35,195 bases of DNA from Rhodocyclales bacterium (GTDB lineage Bacteria; Pseudomonadota; Gammaproteobacteria; Burkholderiales; Rhodocyclaceae): the NCBI GenBank assembly GCA_016235805.1, contig JACRIY010000099.1, positions 1 through 35,195 on the forward strand. The letters run 5' to 3'. Below are positions 24,015 to 32,746 of the stretch, piece after piece. Position numbers and translations under genes: made by a program. Position 1 is the stretch's first letter; the number at the start of each line of letters is the position of its first letter. The notes below the pieces were generated by a model, which was not told the DNA's origin, ran no database searches, and saw only the letters and a list, made by a program, of their open reading frames with translations.

Positions 24015-24746
24015 ATGCGCCACCTGATTGCTACTGCCGCCCTGGCGCCGATACTCCTGGCCCAAGGCCGCAGCGTGCGCCGCAGCGTGCCGACGCTGCC
24101 CGAACCCGCCGGGCCGCGTGAAGGCGAATGCGGCAGCGGTCCCGCCCTGCGCCTGCTGATCGTCGGCGACTCGGCGGCCGCCGGCGTCGGTGCGCGAACG
24201 CAGGACGAGGCCTTGAGCGGGCAACTCGCCGTGTCGCTGGCGCCGACTTTTCGCGTGCGCTGGAAACTGCTGGCCTTCACCGGCGCCACGACCGGCGACA
24301 TGATCGGCCATTTGCGGCGGGAAGCGGCCGCGGACTACGACGCCGTGGTCACCTCGCTCGGGGTCAACGACGTCACCGGTCGCCACTCGCTCGCCACCTG
24401 GCGCCGCCAGCAGCGCGAACTGGTCGCCCTGCTGACCGAACGCTTTCATGCGCGGCAGATCCTGCTCAGCGGCCTGCCGCCGATGCACCGTTTCCCGGCG
24501 CTGCCGCAACCCCTGCGCTGGTATGTCGGCAGCCGCGCGCGCGATTTCAACCGTGCGTTGGAGGAAATGGCCGGCGGCCTGTCACGCTGCGAATTCCTCG
24601 GCCTGGGCCATGAGATGATGGATGTTTCCGCCATGGCCAGCGACGGCTTCCATCCCGGTCCGCCGATCTACGCGCAGTGGGCGCAGGAAGCCGCGCGGCG
24701 CATCATTCACCGACACTCGCATCATCCATCGGAGCCAATCACATGA
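24015..24746 (+). CDS. SGNH/GDSL-type hydrolase
   Basis: This 243-aa esterase-like protein has the nucleophile block IVGDSAAAGVGA (Ser near residue 52), the Asn block TSLGVNDVTG near 120, and the Asp-x-x-His block DGFHPG near 209. The N-terminus is hydrophobic but without a clear cleavage site. It probably hydrolyses an ester or thioester. It starts 4 bases after the DUF2721 gene and overlaps the GST start as ATGA. Confidence 0.84.
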   Translation: MRHLIATAALAPILLAQGRSVRRSVPTLPEPAGPREGECGSGPALRLLIVGDSAAAGVGARTQDEALSGQLAVSLAPTFRVRWKLLAFTGATTGDMIGHLRREAAADYDAVVTSLGVNDVTGRHSLATWRRQQRELVALLTERFHARQILLSGLPPMHRFPALPQPLRWYVGSRARDFNRALEEMAGGLSRCEFLGLGHEMMDVSAMASDGFHPGPPIYAQWAQEAARRIIHRHSHHPSEPIT

Positions 24747-25444
24747 TCGACCTGTACTACTGGACCACGCCCAACGGCCACAAGATCACGATGTTCCTCG
24801 AAGAGACGGGGCTGCCCCATCGCATCCTGCCGATCAACATCGGCAAGGGCGAGCAGTTCGCGGCGGATTTCCTAAGGATCTCGCCCAACAATCGCATCCC
24901 GGCCATGGTCGATCATGCGCCGGCCGATGGCGGCGCGCCGCTGTCGATTTTCGAGTCGGGCGCGATCCTGCTCTACCTGGCCGACAAGACCGGACGCTTC
25001 ATCGCGCCGGACCTGCGCGGGCGCAACGAGACCCTACAGTGGCTGTTCTGGCAGATGGGCGGGCTCGGACCGATGGCGGGGCAGAACCACCACTTCACCC
25101 AGTACGCGCCGGAAAAAGTGCCCTACGCCATCGAACGCTACACCAAGGAAACCGCGCGCCTGTATGCGGTGCTCAACAAACGCCTGGCCGACCGCGAGTT
25201 CGTCGCCGGCGAGTATTCGATCGCCGACATGGCCTGTTATCCGTGGATCGTGCCGCACGAAAAGCAGGGCCAGAACCTCGACGATTTTCCCCATCTCAAG
25301 CGCTGGTTCGCCGCGATCCGCGCGCGCCCGGCGACGCAGCGCGCCTATGCGTTGGCGAAAGAGATCAACCCGGCGCCGGTGGTCACCGATGCGGAAAAGA
25401 AGGTGCTGTTCGGCCAGGATGCCAGTACCGTGCGGCCGGGCTGA
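24743..25444 (+). CDS. yfcG: YfcG-type glutathione-dependent disulfide reductase
   Basis: This 233-aa nu-class GST closely follows E. coli YfcG. It begins LYYWTTPNGHKITMFLEE, where Thr and Asn replace the catalytic Cys/Ser. It continues LRISPNNRIPAMVDH, SIFESGAILLYLA, and WLFWQMGGLGPMAGQNHHF. YfcG reduces disulfides with glutathione in the cytoplasm. It overlaps the SGNH gene and is followed by a DsrE paralogue. Confidence 0.9.
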   Translation: MIDLYYWTTPNGHKITMFLEETGLPHRILPINIGKGEQFAADFLRISPNNRIPAMVDHAPADGGAPLSIFESGAILLYLADKTGRFIAPDLRGRNETLQWLFWQMGGLGPMAGQNHHFTQYAPEKVPYAIERYTKETARLYAVLNKRLADREFVAGEYSIADMACYPWIVPHEKQGQNLDDFPHLKRWFAAIRARPATQRAYALAKEINPAPVVTDAEKKVLFGQDASTVRPG

Positions 25445-25485
25445 GCCGACAGCAACCCATTTCATCCAACCAGAGAGGAGAAACC

Positions 25486-25911
25486 ATGATACGCAGAGCT
25501 TTTGTCCAATTCGTGCTTGCCGGCACGTTCCTGTTGTCGGCCGCCCCGGCGGCCATGGCGGACCAGTCCAAGCCGAACGTCCTGATCCAGGTCAGCGACG
25601 GCGACACGAAGACCTGGAACCAGGCGCTGAACGTCATCAGGAACGTCCAGGCCGAATACGGCAAGGACAAGGTCAACATCGAGCTGGTGGTCTTCGGCAA
25701 CGGAGCGGGGCTGCTCAAGTTCGATTCGCCGCTGGCCAACCGCATCGACGACACGCTGGCGAGCGGGGCCACCGTTGCCATGTGCGAGAACACGATGAAG
25801 GCGCAGAAGCTGACCCGGGACGACATGCATCCGAAGATCGGCTACGTCAAGGCCGGCATCATCGAGATCGTCGAGAAAAGCCGGCAGGGCTGGACCGTCG
25901 TCAGGCCTTAG
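25486..25911 (+). CDS. Secreted DsrE/DsrF-family protein, paralogue 2
   Basis: This 141-aa protein has a signal peptide ending at AAMA. Its DsrE domain shows VLIQVSDGDTKTWNQALN and LVVFGNGAGLLKFD. A single Cys (VAMCENTMKAQKL) lies at the position of the Cys in paralogue 1. AGAGGAGA precedes the ATG. It is the last gene of the four-gene run, next to a sulfur-compound permease on the other strand. This supports, but does not prove, a sulfur-handling role. Confidence 0.82.
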   Translation: MIRRAFVQFVLAGTFLLSAAPAAMADQSKPNVLIQVSDGDTKTWNQALNVIRNVQAEYGKDKVNIELVVFGNGAGLLKFDSPLANRIDDTLASGATVAMCENTMKAQKLTRDDMHPKIGYVKAGIIEIVEKSRQGWTVVRP

Positions 25912-25923
25912 CGGCCCGTACCG

Positions 25924-25947
25924 CTGACCCGGCTCTCAGCCGGTCAG
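25924..25947. terminator. Hairpin between convergent dsrE and TauE/SafE genes
   Basis: CTGAC-C-CCGGCT and AGCCGGTCAG form a 10-bp stem with one bulge and a CTC loop. It overlaps the stop codon of the minus-strand gene. It probably ends transcription from both sides, though neither strand has a strong U-tract. Confidence 0.55.
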
Positions 25948-26735
25948 CAGTCCATGCAGCATCTTGGTCGCGAGCAGGGCGAGGAATGCGCCGAAGGCAC
26001 GCTTTAGCTGTTTCACCGGCAGGCGGTGGGCGAGTCCGGCGCCCACCGGCGCCATCAGGTAACTGATCGCGACCACGCCCGCCAGCGCCGGCAGGTACAC
26101 ATAGCCCAGCGAAAACTCCGGCAGGCCGGAGGCCTTCAGGCCACTGCCGACGTACCCGACGGTGCCGGCGACGGCGATCGGGAAGCCCAGCGCCGCCGAG
26201 GTGCCGACGGCGTGGCGGATGCTGACGTTGCAAAACAGCATGAACGGTATCGACAGGAAGCCGCCGCCGGCAGCCACCAGGCTGGAGAAGACGCCGATCA
26301 GCGTGCCCGCGCCCACCATGCCCGGCGTCCCCGGCAACTGCCGGTGTGGCTTGGGTTTGAAGTCGAGCATGATCTGCAGCGAGGCGTAGTAAACGATGGC
26401 GGTGAACATGATCGCCAGCGGGCGCGTCGGCACCCAGGCCACGAGAAAGGACCCCGCCAGCGTGCCGGCGACCAGCCCCGGTGCAAAGCTCTTCACGATG
26501 TCCCAGCGCACCGCGCCGTGGCCGTGATGCGCGCGCATGCTCGACACCGAGGTAAACACGATGGTCGCCATCGAGGTGCCCAGTGCCAGGTGCATGCTGT
26601 GTTCGATCGGGAACTGCTGCGCCGTAAACAGCATGAACAGCAACGGCACGATGGTCAGTCCGCCGCCGACGCCGAACAGCCCGGCGACGAAGCCGGCGAA
26701 CACGCCGAGCAGCGGGTAGCCCAGCCACCAGAGGC

Positions 26736-26739
<4 letters not shown>
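25936..26739 (-). CDS. TauE/SafE-family (TSUP) permease
   Basis: This 267-aa permease has eight predicted membrane segments in two related halves. The hallmark GLFGVGGGLTIVPLL is in the first half and AAGGGFLSIPFM in the second. TSUP proteins export or import small sulfur-containing or organic anions such as sulfite or sulfoacetate. Substrate cannot be assigned. Its start overlaps the stop of the EVE-domain gene, and it is convergent with a DsrE paralogue. Confidence 0.88.
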
Positions 26740-27206
<467 letters not shown>

Positions 27207-27294
27207 ACTAATTCCTTGCCGCTCTCTTTAAGTCCTGCAACTGATTGAGATGCAGGCTTTATGCAGGTAATGCCGTTCCTTGCTGTTCCTGTAG

Positions 27295-27340
27295 AATCCC
27301 ACCCAAGCCTGAGTGAATCCCCACCCAGATTCCCACCCAA
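27295..27340. repeat. Three direct repeats of TCCCACCCA before the integrase
   Basis: AATCCCACCCA (27295-27305), AATCCCCACCCA (27316-27327) and GATTCCCACCCAA (27328-27340) lie between a TAGAAT box (27292-27297) and the integrase start. They could be arm-type integrase sites or operators. Confidence 0.55.
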
Positions 27341-27350
27341 GGAGCCAATC

Positions 27351-28682
27351 ATGGGAAAGCTTGCTACCACGACTTGCGCGACAGCAAAGCCCGATCCGAA
27401 GCGCGACCGGTTGCTAGGCGATGGCGACGGGCTGTTTTTGCGAGTGCGACCGCACGGGACGAAAACATGGGTGATCGAATATGAGTTTCAGGGACAGCGA
27501 ACAAAATACACCATCGGCGGATATTCACGCGACGGCGCACGGGGCGAGAGTATCCCCGATTGGCTGAGGCACGGGCAACAGTCATTATCCCAAGCCCGTT
27601 CGATTGCCGGTAGCTGGAAAGCAGCGCGGCGGGCTGGACATGATCCAGTTGCGGAATGGGAAGCCCTGCTGTCAAAAGAGCGCGAAACTGAGGCCGCAAA
27701 TCTGGCGGCGTTGGTGGCCGAGCGGCAACAGCCGACCGTGAACGATGCGATCAAGTCGTTTATGCAAAAGATCATGGCAGGGAAGAAGAGCGCCCACCAT
27801 GTCAAGTATCGGCTTGATCGGCTTGCAGCGATTATCGGAACATTGAAAATCCGCGATGTGACGCGGCAAGATGTCATTGCGGCCCTGGATACCATCGCCA
27901 AAGGCCAGATAGAGGGAAAGACAGCCAAGCAACTTAGCGGCGAAGTGCTGACAACAGCAAAGCGCCTATGGCGGTTCGCAGCGGAACGTGAGTGGACGGG
28001 CGCATCCTGTATAGAACAATTGACGCGGGCCACATTCGACGCCAAGCCGACGAAGCGGGATGTAACCCTGCGGCTTGATGAATTGGCCGTGATATGGCGG
28101 ACGTTGGATAACCCGGAACTGTGTAAGTCCGATCCTGTGACTATCGCGGCAATGAAGCTGCTGATTCTGACCGGGCAACGGGAAAGCGAGGTTTGCGAAG
28201 CAGAGTGGACAGAATTCGACCTGGGGGCGGGCTTGTGGTGTTTGCCGGCGGGGCGCACTAAAACCGGACGGGCGCACCTCGTCCACCTTGCTCCGCAAAC
28301 GGTAGCTGTATTGGAAACCTTGAAGCCCATTACCGGAAAAACTCGGCATGTCTTTACTTCGCCTCTGAGGCCGAAGCAACCAATCTACGGGCGGGCTGTG
28401 AACAGTTCGCTGGCGAAGCTATTTAAGGGTGGAAAACTCCCGAACGTAACGCGCTGCACGGTGCATGATTTTCGGCGGACGCTGATAACCCGATTGCCCG
28501 ATCTTGGCTTCGAGCCGTTCATGGGCCACAAGATTGCAAATCATGTCCTATCTGGCGTGTTTGCTCACTACAACCACAACAGCTATGAAGAGCAACGCAA
28601 GGCAGCGCTTGAGGCATGGGCGGCGCGCATCGAGACTCTGACTACCGGCGCGAACATAGCGCAGTTGCACCGGGCCGCATAG
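27351..28682 (+). CDS. P4-type tyrosine recombinase/integrase
   Basis: This 443-aa integrase has the DUF4102-type N-terminal domain, with GDGDGLFLRVRPHGTKTWVI, and a SAM-like core-binding domain (about residues 150-250). The catalytic domain shows the conserved Arg in TGQRESEV near residue 273, HDFRRT near 372, MGHK near 390, and the nucleophile Tyr in the AHYNHNSY stretch near 405. It should insert and excise the element. AAGGAG precedes the ATG. It is transcribed away from the EVE gene into the element, and the att site is expected in 27207-27350. Confidence 0.9.
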   Translation: MGKLATTTCATAKPDPKRDRLLGDGDGLFLRVRPHGTKTWVIEYEFQGQRTKYTIGGYSRDGARGESIPDWLRHGQQSLSQARSIAGSWKAARRAGHDPVAEWEALLSKERETEAANLAALVAERQQPTVNDAIKSFMQKIMAGKKSAHHVKYRLDRLAAIIGTLKIRDVTRQDVIAALDTIAKGQIEGKTAKQLSGEVLTTAKRLWRFAAEREWTGASCIEQLTRATFDAKPTKRDVTLRLDELAVIWRTLDNPELCKSDPVTIAAMKLLILTGQRESEVCEAEWTEFDLGAGLWCLPAGRTKTGRAHLVHLAPQTVAVLETLKPITGKTRHVFTSPLRPKQPIYGRAVNSSLAKLFKGGKLPNVTRCTVHDFRRTLITRLPDLGFEPFMGHKIANHVLSGVFAHYNHNSYEEQRKAALEAWAARIETLTTGANIAQLHRAA

Positions 28683-28776
28683 CCAGTTTGCCGCGCCTAG
28701 CCCGTCGGGGCGAAATCCGGGAACCCTTGCCCGGCCGGAGCGGAACCCGAGCAAGGGCGAGCGTGAAAGGGGCGAC

Positions 28777-29355
28777 ATGACACAATTCAATGCCGAACTC
28801 GCAGAGCAGTTTCGAGCTGAAAAATATCAAGAGGCTACGGAGCGCCTAACAGAACTCGAGCAAAAGAGACTGAACGACATCTTTCCGACGCTCGACGCGG
28901 TTGCGATTCGTGTTGAGGCAGGCGACAGAGGGGCGATGATGGAACTACTCGCCATAGTGGCAGACTCGCTCCGTTGGTTCGAGGCGCTGCCTCAGCAAAC
29001 ACGGGATGGTCTGGCCGGCGGGCTAGAAAAAATGCGAAATAACCTGGAAGAGGCTAGAGGCTTTCTGCCGCGCAAACGTGGCGAGCGATCCGCGGTGGAT
29101 AAGCGGTCTCATGAGACAGCGGAGTTCTTTACCGCCTTCGCGGTGGAATGGGCACGGCTAAACAAGGGACTTAGCCGCGAGGACGCGGTAGCGAAGGTGG
29201 AAGAGGAGTTTGGAATGACCGAATCGCTGATTCACAAGCGATGGAAGCGTCATCACCGGGGAGCAAAAAAATCTTTGAACATGATTCAGCCAGTCCTTGA
29301 GAGGCTAGGAGTTGCCTTGCCGAGGATGACGCGCCGCCGGAAGAGGCTTTTTTAA
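28777..29355 (+). CDS. Hypothetical protein of the element
   Basis: This 192-aa, mostly helical protein starts AELAEQFRAEKYQEATERL and ends in a basic RMTRRRKRL tail. Residues about 120-160 (WARLNKGLSREDAVAKVEEEFGM, then LIHKRWKRHH) have a helix-turn-helix-like spacing, so DNA binding is possible. No family is recognised. GAAAGGGG lies before the ATG. It lies between the integrase and the AlpA gene. Confidence 0.6.
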   Translation: MTQFNAELAEQFRAEKYQEATERLTELEQKRLNDIFPTLDAVAIRVEAGDRGAMMELLAIVADSLRWFEALPQQTRDGLAGGLEKMRNNLEEARGFLPRKRGERSAVDKRSHETAEFFTAFAVEWARLNKGLSREDAVAKVEEEFGMTESLIHKRWKRHHRGAKKSLNMIQPVLERLGVALPRMTRRRKRLF

Positions 29356-29371
29356 GAGACGCTTTTAGTTT

Positions 29372-29398
29372 GGTACGCGAGACGGCCTTTCGCGTACC
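29372..29398. promoter_or_regulatory. Perfect 9-bp inverted repeat upstream of alpA
   Basis: GGTACGCGA and TCGCGTACC are separated by 9 bases in the control region before alpA. A second inverted repeat, TTCCCGG/CCGGGAA, is at 29441-29459, close to the alpA ribosome binding site. The first could be an operator or a recombination site; the second could be an RNA hairpin. Confidence 0.55.
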
Positions 29399-29482
29399 GT
29401 GATTCGTCGTAGCAGAGTGCATATTGTGCGAAACCATGCATTCCCGGAAGGGCCGGGAAGCGCCTGAATAGGAGCTTTCAGC

Positions 29483-29695
29483 ATGGCAGAGCAAATCCAA
29501 ACCGCGCTAACAATCCTGCGCCGTCGGCAGGTAGAAAAGCGAATCGGGCTTACCCGATCCCCTCTGTACGCCCGCATCAAGGCCGGAACTTTCCCCAAGC
29601 CCATTCAGTTGGGCAACGGGCGCGCTGTCGGCTGGATCGAGGCCGAAATAGACGCATGGCTCGCCGAGCAAATCCTTAAAAGCCGCACGGCTTAA
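29483..29695 (+). CDS. alpA: AlpA-family phage-type regulator
   Basis: This 70-aa winged-helix protein of the AlpA/MerR-like group has ILRRRQVEKRIGLTRSPLYARI for the helix-turn-helix and FPKPIQLGNGRAVGWIEAEIDAWL, the classic AlpA wing. AlpA proteins activate excision or replication genes of prophages and satellites. AGGAG precedes the start. It begins a tightly packed run of genes to 32009. Confidence 0.9.
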   Translation: MAEQIQTALTILRRRQVEKRIGLTRSPLYARIKAGTFPKPIQLGNGRAVGWIEAEIDAWLAEQILKSRTA

Positions 29696-29706
29696 GGAGC
29701 ACGGAT

Positions 29707-30159
29707 ATGACCACAAACGACAAGGGCCGCGCCCCCGGTAAGGACGCGACCCCGACTACTGACCACGGTCAAAGCATAGCACAGGCTCAACGATTGAGCC
29801 TATCCGCCAAACAGTTGGCCGCTGCCGACCGCGCCATCGCCGGCCCTGCGGCTGGTGATCCGCGCAAAGCCAGAGCGCGGCAGATTGCAACAGTCGGAAC
29901 ATTCCTTGTTGCTTGCGACATCCTGATTACCGAAGCCGCCGAGGCCAGGATTCCAGCGCCCGGCATCCTTGAAATCCGGGAGTGGTGCGAATTCAACCTG
30001 ACGGAACACGCTTGCCTGGCTGCCGAGCGCCTCAACATCAGACCGGACGCCGTAAAGGATGCGGTAGCCGGTTCGGTTCTAGCCGCCCGGAGTGGTGATC
30101 CAGCCAAGTACGCAACGGCAAGAGCAATTGAAGCGCAGGCCCGAAGGGAGGTCGAATGA
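29707..30159 (+). CDS. Hypothetical protein coupled to the RepA-like gene
   Basis: This 150-aa protein has a disordered N-terminus (about 40 residues, Thr/Lys/Asp-rich) and a helical remainder with two Cys and an Arg/Ala-rich end. No family is recognised. It begins 11 bases after alpA and its stop overlaps the RepA-like start as ATGA. It may assist the ATPase. Confidence 0.6.
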   Translation: MTTNDKGRAPGKDATPTTDHGQSIAQAQRLSLSAKQLAAADRAIAGPAAGDPRKARARQIATVGTFLVACDILITEAAEARIPAPGILEIREWCEFNLTEHACLAAERLNIRPDAVKDAVAGSVLAARSGDPAKYATARAIEAQARREVE

Positions 30160-31214
30160 ATACGCCAGCGCCGAGCCTGGGCGTGTTCCCCGACCTGCCG
30201 CAGATAGTTTCAGAGAGGGCAGAGGCCAGAGCACCAAGGGCCGAGTATGCAAGTCGCGTCGAACTGCTACGCGGTAGCGACGTTAAACAGGGGATAACCG
30301 TCGTCAGTCTTTTGGACTTCGTGACCAGAGATATTCCACCAAGGGAGCGAATTCTGGCGCCATGGTTACTGACGCAAAGCCTGAACATGATCTACGCATG
30401 GCGCGGCATCGGCAAAACTCATGTCGCCCTGGGCATCGCATACGCGACCGCGAGCGGTGGCAGTTTCCTGAAATGGAAAGCAATCAAGCCGCGCCGGGTT
30501 CTCTACATCGACGGCGAGATGCCTGCGGCAAGTATGCAGGACAGGCTAAAGGGTTTAGTCGCCAGCAACAACATCGACTTTGATCCCGACTATTTCAAGT
30601 TGATAACGCCCGACCTGCAAACCGGTGCAATGCCTGATCTGGCAACTGCCGACGGTCAAGATGCCATCGATGCCGTCATGGGTGATACGGAACTGATCGT
30701 TATTGACAACTTGTCGTGTCTAGCTCGATCTGGGGGCCGTGAGAACGACGCCGAGTCTTGGCTACCCATTCAGCCGTGGGCTCTCCGGCAAAGGCAACAG
30801 GGGCGGTCTGTGCTGTTCCTGCATCATTCTGGGAAGGGAGGTGCGCAGCGCGGCACAAGCAAGAAGGAGGACATTCTTGATACTGTCCTGACCCTCAAGC
30901 GACCGGCTGATTACAACCCGGCTGATGGCGCGGTGTTCGAGGTTCATTTCGAGAAAACCCGCGACATGCACGGCGACGATGCGGAACCCTTCGAGGCCCG
31001 ATTGCAGGCGGACAGCCAAGGACAATCCGAATGGACATATAGCTCCGTCGAGGATTCCACCTTTGACCGCGTGGTAACACTCGCCAACGAGGGATTGAGT
31101 CAGAAGGAAATCACCGAGGAACTCGGCATCAACAAGTCGACCGTAAGCAGGCATTTCCGCCGAGGAACCGACGCCGGTCTGATCCAGAAAGGAGGCAAGC
31201 ATGAAGCCTTCTAG
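30156..31214 (+). CDS. RepA-like AAA/RecA-fold ATPase with C-terminal HTH
   Basis: This 352-aa protein has a RecA-type ATPase core of the plasmid RepA helicase group. Walker A is AWRGIGKTHVAL near residue 82, a GEMPAA segment follows, Walker B is LIVIDNLS near 180, and LFLHHSGKGGAQRGTSKKED is the sensor region. Its last 60 residues hold a winged or helix-turn-helix region, EGLSQKEITEELGINKSTVS. RSF1010 RepA is a hexameric replicative helicase, so this protein is a good replication candidate. It lies directly before a repeat-dense gene. Confidence 0.85.
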   Translation: MNTPAPSLGVFPDLPQIVSERAEARAPRAEYASRVELLRGSDVKQGITVVSLLDFVTRDIPPRERILAPWLLTQSLNMIYAWRGIGKTHVALGIAYATASGGSFLKWKAIKPRRVLYIDGEMPAASMQDRLKGLVASNNIDFDPDYFKLITPDLQTGAMPDLATADGQDAIDAVMGDTELIVIDNLSCLARSGGRENDAESWLPIQPWALRQRQQGRSVLFLHHSGKGGAQRGTSKKEDILDTVLTLKRPADYNPADGAVFEVHFEKTRDMHGDDAEPFEARLQADSQGQSEWTYSSVEDSTFDRVVTLANEGLSQKEITEELGINKSTVSRHFRRGTDAGLIQKGGKHEAF

Positions 31215-31704
31215 ACCGAGTTGCGTTGATGCGTTGTCTACAGAACGCAACTGCGCAACTGGCACCCGTAGCGCAACTGAGGATGCAACTGGCACGGCGG
31301 CGGAATCCCGGAAACCTTCGTCATTGCATGAGTTGCGGGCGCAACTGAGGGCGCAACTGTCATGCAACCAGAGCCCGGAGAGTGTTCCACTTCCACCGGC
31401 CCGTAGTTGCGCAGTTGCGTTGCCTATAGAGCGCAACCGCGCAACTTTCAAAGTCGGCGATGACGATGCGGCGCGGACGCCTGCCGATGATTTGATGGAA
31501 CGGGAAATCGCCAAGCTCCACAGCGACCCCGGCGTGATCTATGCAATGACCGCCCATGCCGATATTGATCCCGACGCGGTGATTCTTTCTCTGGTGATTC
31601 GGGGGAAAGGCTTCTGCGAGCTACGGATACCCAAGAGCCGCTACGACGCCCTCGCCTTGCTAGAACTGATCAAGCGGCACACGACGCGGGAAACGCTGCA
31701 ATGA
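31201..31704 (+). CDS. Hypothetical protein with repeat-encoded N-terminus
   Basis: This 167-aa reading frame starts inside the end of the RepA-like gene, with AAAGGAGG before the ATG. Residues 1-85 are low in complexity because the DNA is a repeat array. Residues about 95-160 (DDLMEREIAKLHSDPGVIYAM, FCELRIPKSRYDALALLELI) look like a normal folded domain. No family is recognised. Its stop overlaps the next gene. Confidence 0.6.
   Translation: MKPSRPSCVDALSTERNCATGTRSATEDATGTAAESRKPSSLHELRAQLRAQLSCNQSPESVPLPPARSCAVALPIERNRATFKVGDDDAARTPADDLMEREIAKLHSDPGVIYAMTAHADIDPDAVILSLVIRGKGFCELRIPKSRYDALALLELIKRHTTRETLQ
31219..31446. repeat. Iteron-like array of GCGCAACT in both orientations
   Basis: About 12 copies of an 8-base word occur in 228 bases. 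GCGCAACT or close variants lie at 31245, 31253, 31271, 31283, 31339, 31351, 31431 and 31439. The reverse form AGTTGCG lies at 31219, 31331, 31405 and 31413. The spacing is irregular. Position just after a RepA-like gene suggests an origin of replication or copy-control site. Confidence 0.7.
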
Positions 31705-32009
31705 ACAAGAAACTCAGACCAATCCCCTACCCGGTTGGCAGCGAACGGCGGCGCAAGTACATCGCTACCGAGTTGAAATGGGGATGGTCAAGTAGCTACC
31801 GCGAGGCTGTGGCGAAGGTTGTCGCGGCGAATCATCGGGCCAGGAACACACCCCGACCTGCCGAGCGGTGCGGAGCCAAGACTCGAAGGGGAACACCCTG
31901 CCTGTGCAAGGCTTTGAGGAATGGAAGATGCAGGCTTCACGGAGGGCGATCGACCGGGCCAAGGACGGAGGCAGGAAAGAAAAAGTCGGCGGCGAACCTG
32001 CTGCAATGA
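31701..32009 (+). CDS. HGGxSTG-motif protein
   Basis: This 102-aa basic protein has C-terminal CGAKTRRGTPCLCKAL, then RNGRCRLHGGRSTGPRTEAG, the recurrent motif of small proteins in phages and integrative elements. Four Cys and a His suggest a zinc finger. ATG overlaps the preceding stop. Function unknown. Confidence 0.8.
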   Translation: MNKKLRPIPYPVGSERRRKYIATELKWGWSSSYREAVAKVVAANHRARNTPRPAERCGAKTRRGTPCLCKALRNGRCRLHGGRSTGPRTEAGKKKSAANLLQ

Positions 32010-32269
32010 TGAAGGATGCTTACTGTTCCGGGAACTACGCGCCCGTGCGTTATGGGGTTTCCGTACCAGTACGCGCAGGCATGTGCGCGCGCGACATGGG
32101 GTCTGGATCGAGGTAGTGGGAAACGACGGTCGAAAGATCAGACCGTAGTGGTTCGCTCTTGCCACTCCACTTCTGTCTTATGCAACGATGCGACTCATCG
32201 GCTGCTTTGCGGCGGTAGCAGGCTTAGACGGGTTGATTCGGGTGCACAACTGCATGACTGGATTCAGAG
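32010..32269. other. Gap between convergent transcripts
   Basis: This 260-base stretch holds a 91-codon plus-strand frame (32016-32291) with no ribosome binding site, no family motif and an overlap with the following gene. I do not call it. No clear terminator is seen. Confidence 0.4.
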
Positions 32270-32746
32270 TCAACTGGCCTTACGCTTCTGAGATCGTCGG
32301 CTATTCTCCAAGTGTGCTTTCCAAACCAGCTTGAGCGAAAACAAAAATGCGAGCAACAGGGAAACGAAAGCGACAACGTAAATCAATGTGTAGAGCAGAT
32401 TCTGGGCTGCAGCAAGAAGAAACCCTGTGAGGGTGACGAAAGAACCTAATAGCCATGTGACTATTGGAACCACAACTACTGCTGGGATGGCTAATACCGC
32501 AGCGATCAGCAGATTCAATCGTAGCCAAGCGCGGATACCGCCACCGCCAGATATGGCGAATTCAAGATGAAGTAGCTTGTAGCGCAAAACCTCCGCAATT
32601 CGCTCCACCGCCGATAGATTTTCCAGTTGTGGGTCTATCTCTGGAGCAGCAAGCGGAACCTGCCTCCACGTCGCACGCGCTACCCCTCCCATAACGGCAA
32701 TCAAAGAACGACTTTGACTTGGCTCCGAGTTATTCCCGGTTGGCAT
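32270..32746 (-). CDS. Hypothetical multi-pass membrane protein
   Basis: This 158-aa protein has a soluble N-terminal half of about 80 residues. The C-terminal half is strongly hydrophobic with two or three membrane segments (LIAAVLAIPAVVVVPIVTWL; LLYTLIYVVAFVSLLLAFLF) and a basic end. I chose the ATG at 32746, which has AAAGGA at good spacing; an ATG at 32752 is too close. It overlaps the lipoprotein gene by 17 bases, so the two are translated together. Function unknown. Confidence 0.65.
   Translation of the reverse strand: MPTGNNSEPSQSRSLIAVMGGVARATWRQVPLAAPEIDPQLENLSAVERIAEVLRYKLLHLEFAISGGGGIRAWLRLNLLIAAVLAIPAVVVVPIVTWLLGSFVTLTGFLLAAAQNLLYTLIYVVAFVSLLLAFLFSLKLVWKAHLENSRRSQKRKAS

Noticed and set aside
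31868..32148. Overlapping short plus-strand frames in and after the HGGxSTG gene
   Set aside because: They lack ribosome binding sites and mostly overlap a recognised gene in another frame.
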